Below are positions 62,401 to 64,000 of a stretch of 64,000 nucleotides of DNA, piece after piece (the stretch's first letter is position 1; each line of letters begins with the position of its first letter). Under the pieces are notes generated by a model. The model was not told where the DNA came from and did no database searches. It was given only the letters and a program-made list of their open reading frames with translations. This stretch comes from Fasciolopsis buskii (taxonomy: Eukaryota > Platyhelminthes > Trematoda > Plagiorchiida > Fasciolidae), in the NCBI GenBank assembly GCA_008360955.1, contig LUCM01001730.1, positions 62,001-126,000 on the forward strand. The letters are read 5' to 3'. The translations under genes and the position numbers were made by a program.

Positions 62401-64000
62401 CAACTAACCCAACGTCACATGATACTATGGGAGCGGAAGTTCTCATGGTCACAATTAAAACTAATAATAAGTTCATAGATTTCGTAACCACAGACAAAAT
62501 GACTAAATGGAAAGTCCATCAGTCCAGTTATTCATCATAACTTAACGTACACGATTTTTCAAAATGTGACATTTGTTGGCCAGCGGATTCCAACTTATTT
62601 CTCCCAGTTGCATATCAAAACTGGATTGTTCTAATCATTCTTCCAACAAAATGGAAAGATGTTTCACTGGTGGCTCATGCATCCAATTCAGGACAGGACT
62701 TACATTATCATTTAACACAATACAGGTGCTGGTGCGTCAAACCCCTTCCAGATATGGATCAAAGATTTTATAGACTTGCGCCTCCTACACGATAGGTCCC
62801 GTCACACTAACCGGGCTGATTGTACGTCATGGTAATCTATTCCATGCGGACCACTGAAAATCAATTGGAGACGCTTGAAGTTAAGATGCATTCTTGCCTA
62901 AGGCCTTCCACATCAAGTCTTTGTCCCAATTTGAAGCCAAAATCCTCCTCGGTGCAAATTACGCTGCGCTTTTTGTGGACAAAATCCAGCGTCCTAATAT
63001 TCGGTATAATAACTCCAGTGAGATGACTAAAACCAGTTTTTAGATTTAAATGCATCAGCAGAAATAGCTGATACACATTTCACGTATACGTTACAACATC
63101 ATTCCCACTTTTAGTTAAATTAGTTGGAATAAAGCAAGACTAAGGCGTGAAAATTGAACAACTTGCGAGTTTAACCGACAAAACTTTACTAAAAGCAAAA
63201 CTCTTAAAAAAAGAATTAAAAATACTACAAAAATGGTAAGCTAATCACTCGCCTTTGGAAACTGGAAACTTGCTGTTGGTGGTCAGACCTTAAAAATAAG
63301 TAACTGCCGTTTGAATGAAAAGTTCCAGGATTTGGTGGGTCCACAGTAACGACTATTGGACCTACAGACACGCATTTTTATAGGGAATCCGAGAAGCAGA
63401 GACAAAGATCGGTCGGGTGAACCGTCTCGTTCGACGATGAGCACTGGTGGGCAGTTATTTTCTTATGAGGCTGCAGATGTGGTTTTGGGGTTACCTTGAC
63501 CACTATCGAGGAATTTTTATTAATGGTTGCGCTGACTCTAATCTCCCCCTGACCCACTAATTACCGGAGGACAACAACGAACAAGAGAGCGAACACAGAC
63601 TAACCCATATAATTTTCAAGCCAACTGTCACTTAATCTCATCCGTGATCGAAAACGGTTCTCAGTGGTGTGTAGGAGCCCGTTTGTCGCTCCATTTGCTG
63701 TCATACTAATCAGCATTGATAGAAGGATCCAGTGAGATTCAAATTTAGAATGGTAGTTGGTAACTGGGACACTAAATGATATGCCCTGTCAAGAAGAGAT
63801 TTTTTCTAGTCTTACGTTTATGAATTTTACGGTCACGTACGTCAAATAACTTAGTCTAGCACCCGGTTTCACAGTGTTGAGTCCCAAGATTGCTTTTGTG
63901 ATTATCGTAAAAGCCCGAGTTTCATTTATGAAAAGACATTTAATGAAGCTGTGCCCATAAATCAGTCTTGGCTAGCGATCGTGTTAGACAGATAAACATT
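59410..64000. other. No gene recognised apart from the Penelope tail copy
   Basis: Frames at 60901-61266 (minus, 121 codons) and 62226-62540 (plus, 104 codons) resemble nothing I know. The RNase T2 promoter, or its trans-splicing outron, would lie at the start of this stretch. Confidence 0.55.
61383..61540 (+). repeat. Second copy of the Penelope 3' end
   Basis: GACGGACAGTGCACAAAA and the following 130 nt match 49563-49700, the tail of the Penelope relic, with scattered substitutions. The copy at 49.6 kb lacks about 15 nt that this one keeps. Both are in the same orientation. No other Penelope parts flank this copy, so it is a truncated or solo terminal piece. Confidence 0.75.

Overview
This window looks like nuclear DNA of a flatworm (trematode or tapeworm). 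It is AT-rich and gene-poor, its coding exons are short and bounded by GT..AG introns, and it is littered with decayed non-LTR retrotransposons of the RTE-like type typical of flatworms, plus a CR1/Jockey-like LINE piece and Penelope-like elements. I see no bacterial gene architecture, CRISPR array, tRNA or rRNA. Assignment to flatworms is an inference from the repeat and gene families; I cannot name the species. Two assembly gaps (N runs) are present, at 6162-6966 and 43235-43440.

Two genuine host genes can be read. (1) A muscleblind-like (MBNL) RNA-binding splicing regulator lies on the + strand, with exons at about 24701-24933, 27866-28369 and 31630-32118. The last two together encode a tandem CCCH zinc-finger pair of the muscleblind type, and a poly(A) signal lies 21 nt after the stop. 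Two possible further upstream exons are at 21239-21301 and 21670-about 21980. (2) A complete secreted RNase T2 gene lies on the - strand, as eight small exons from 59380 down to 45169. They join with perfect phase agreement into a predicted 235-residue protein with a signal peptide, both catalytic blocks (CAS-1 and CAS-2) and conserved-type cysteines. Its exons are mostly 47-160 nt, so single-frame ORF scanning misses it.

Layout: 1-5870 nondescript DNA with one striking 47-bp inverted repeat (2510-2633); 5880-7290 LINE relic around a gap; 7300-17980 nothing recognised; 17990-20870 nearly complete but dead RTE-like LINE (endonuclease plus reverse transcriptase); 21200-32150 the muscleblind gene, with a LINE relic in its last intron and a Penelope-type endonuclease piece in the intron before it, both antisense; 32150-38000 nothing recognised; 38020-38480 LINE 3' relic; 42881-44063 a second, 5'-truncated copy of the 17990-20870 LINE, sharing its stop codons; 45053-59403 the RNase T2 gene, whose intron 4 holds a CR1-like LINE fragment and whose intron 6 holds a degraded Penelope-like element, both antisense to the gene; 59400-64000 nothing recognised apart from a stray Penelope 3' end.

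The most interesting items are the RNase T2 gene (with an Arg where the CAS-2 block normally has Thr/Ser, and a strong splice acceptor one base before its ATG, as expected for spliced-leader addition), two in-frame alternative 5' splice sites in the muscleblind gene that would change the zinc-finger spacing, and the pair of dead LINE copies that share the same inactivating mutations.
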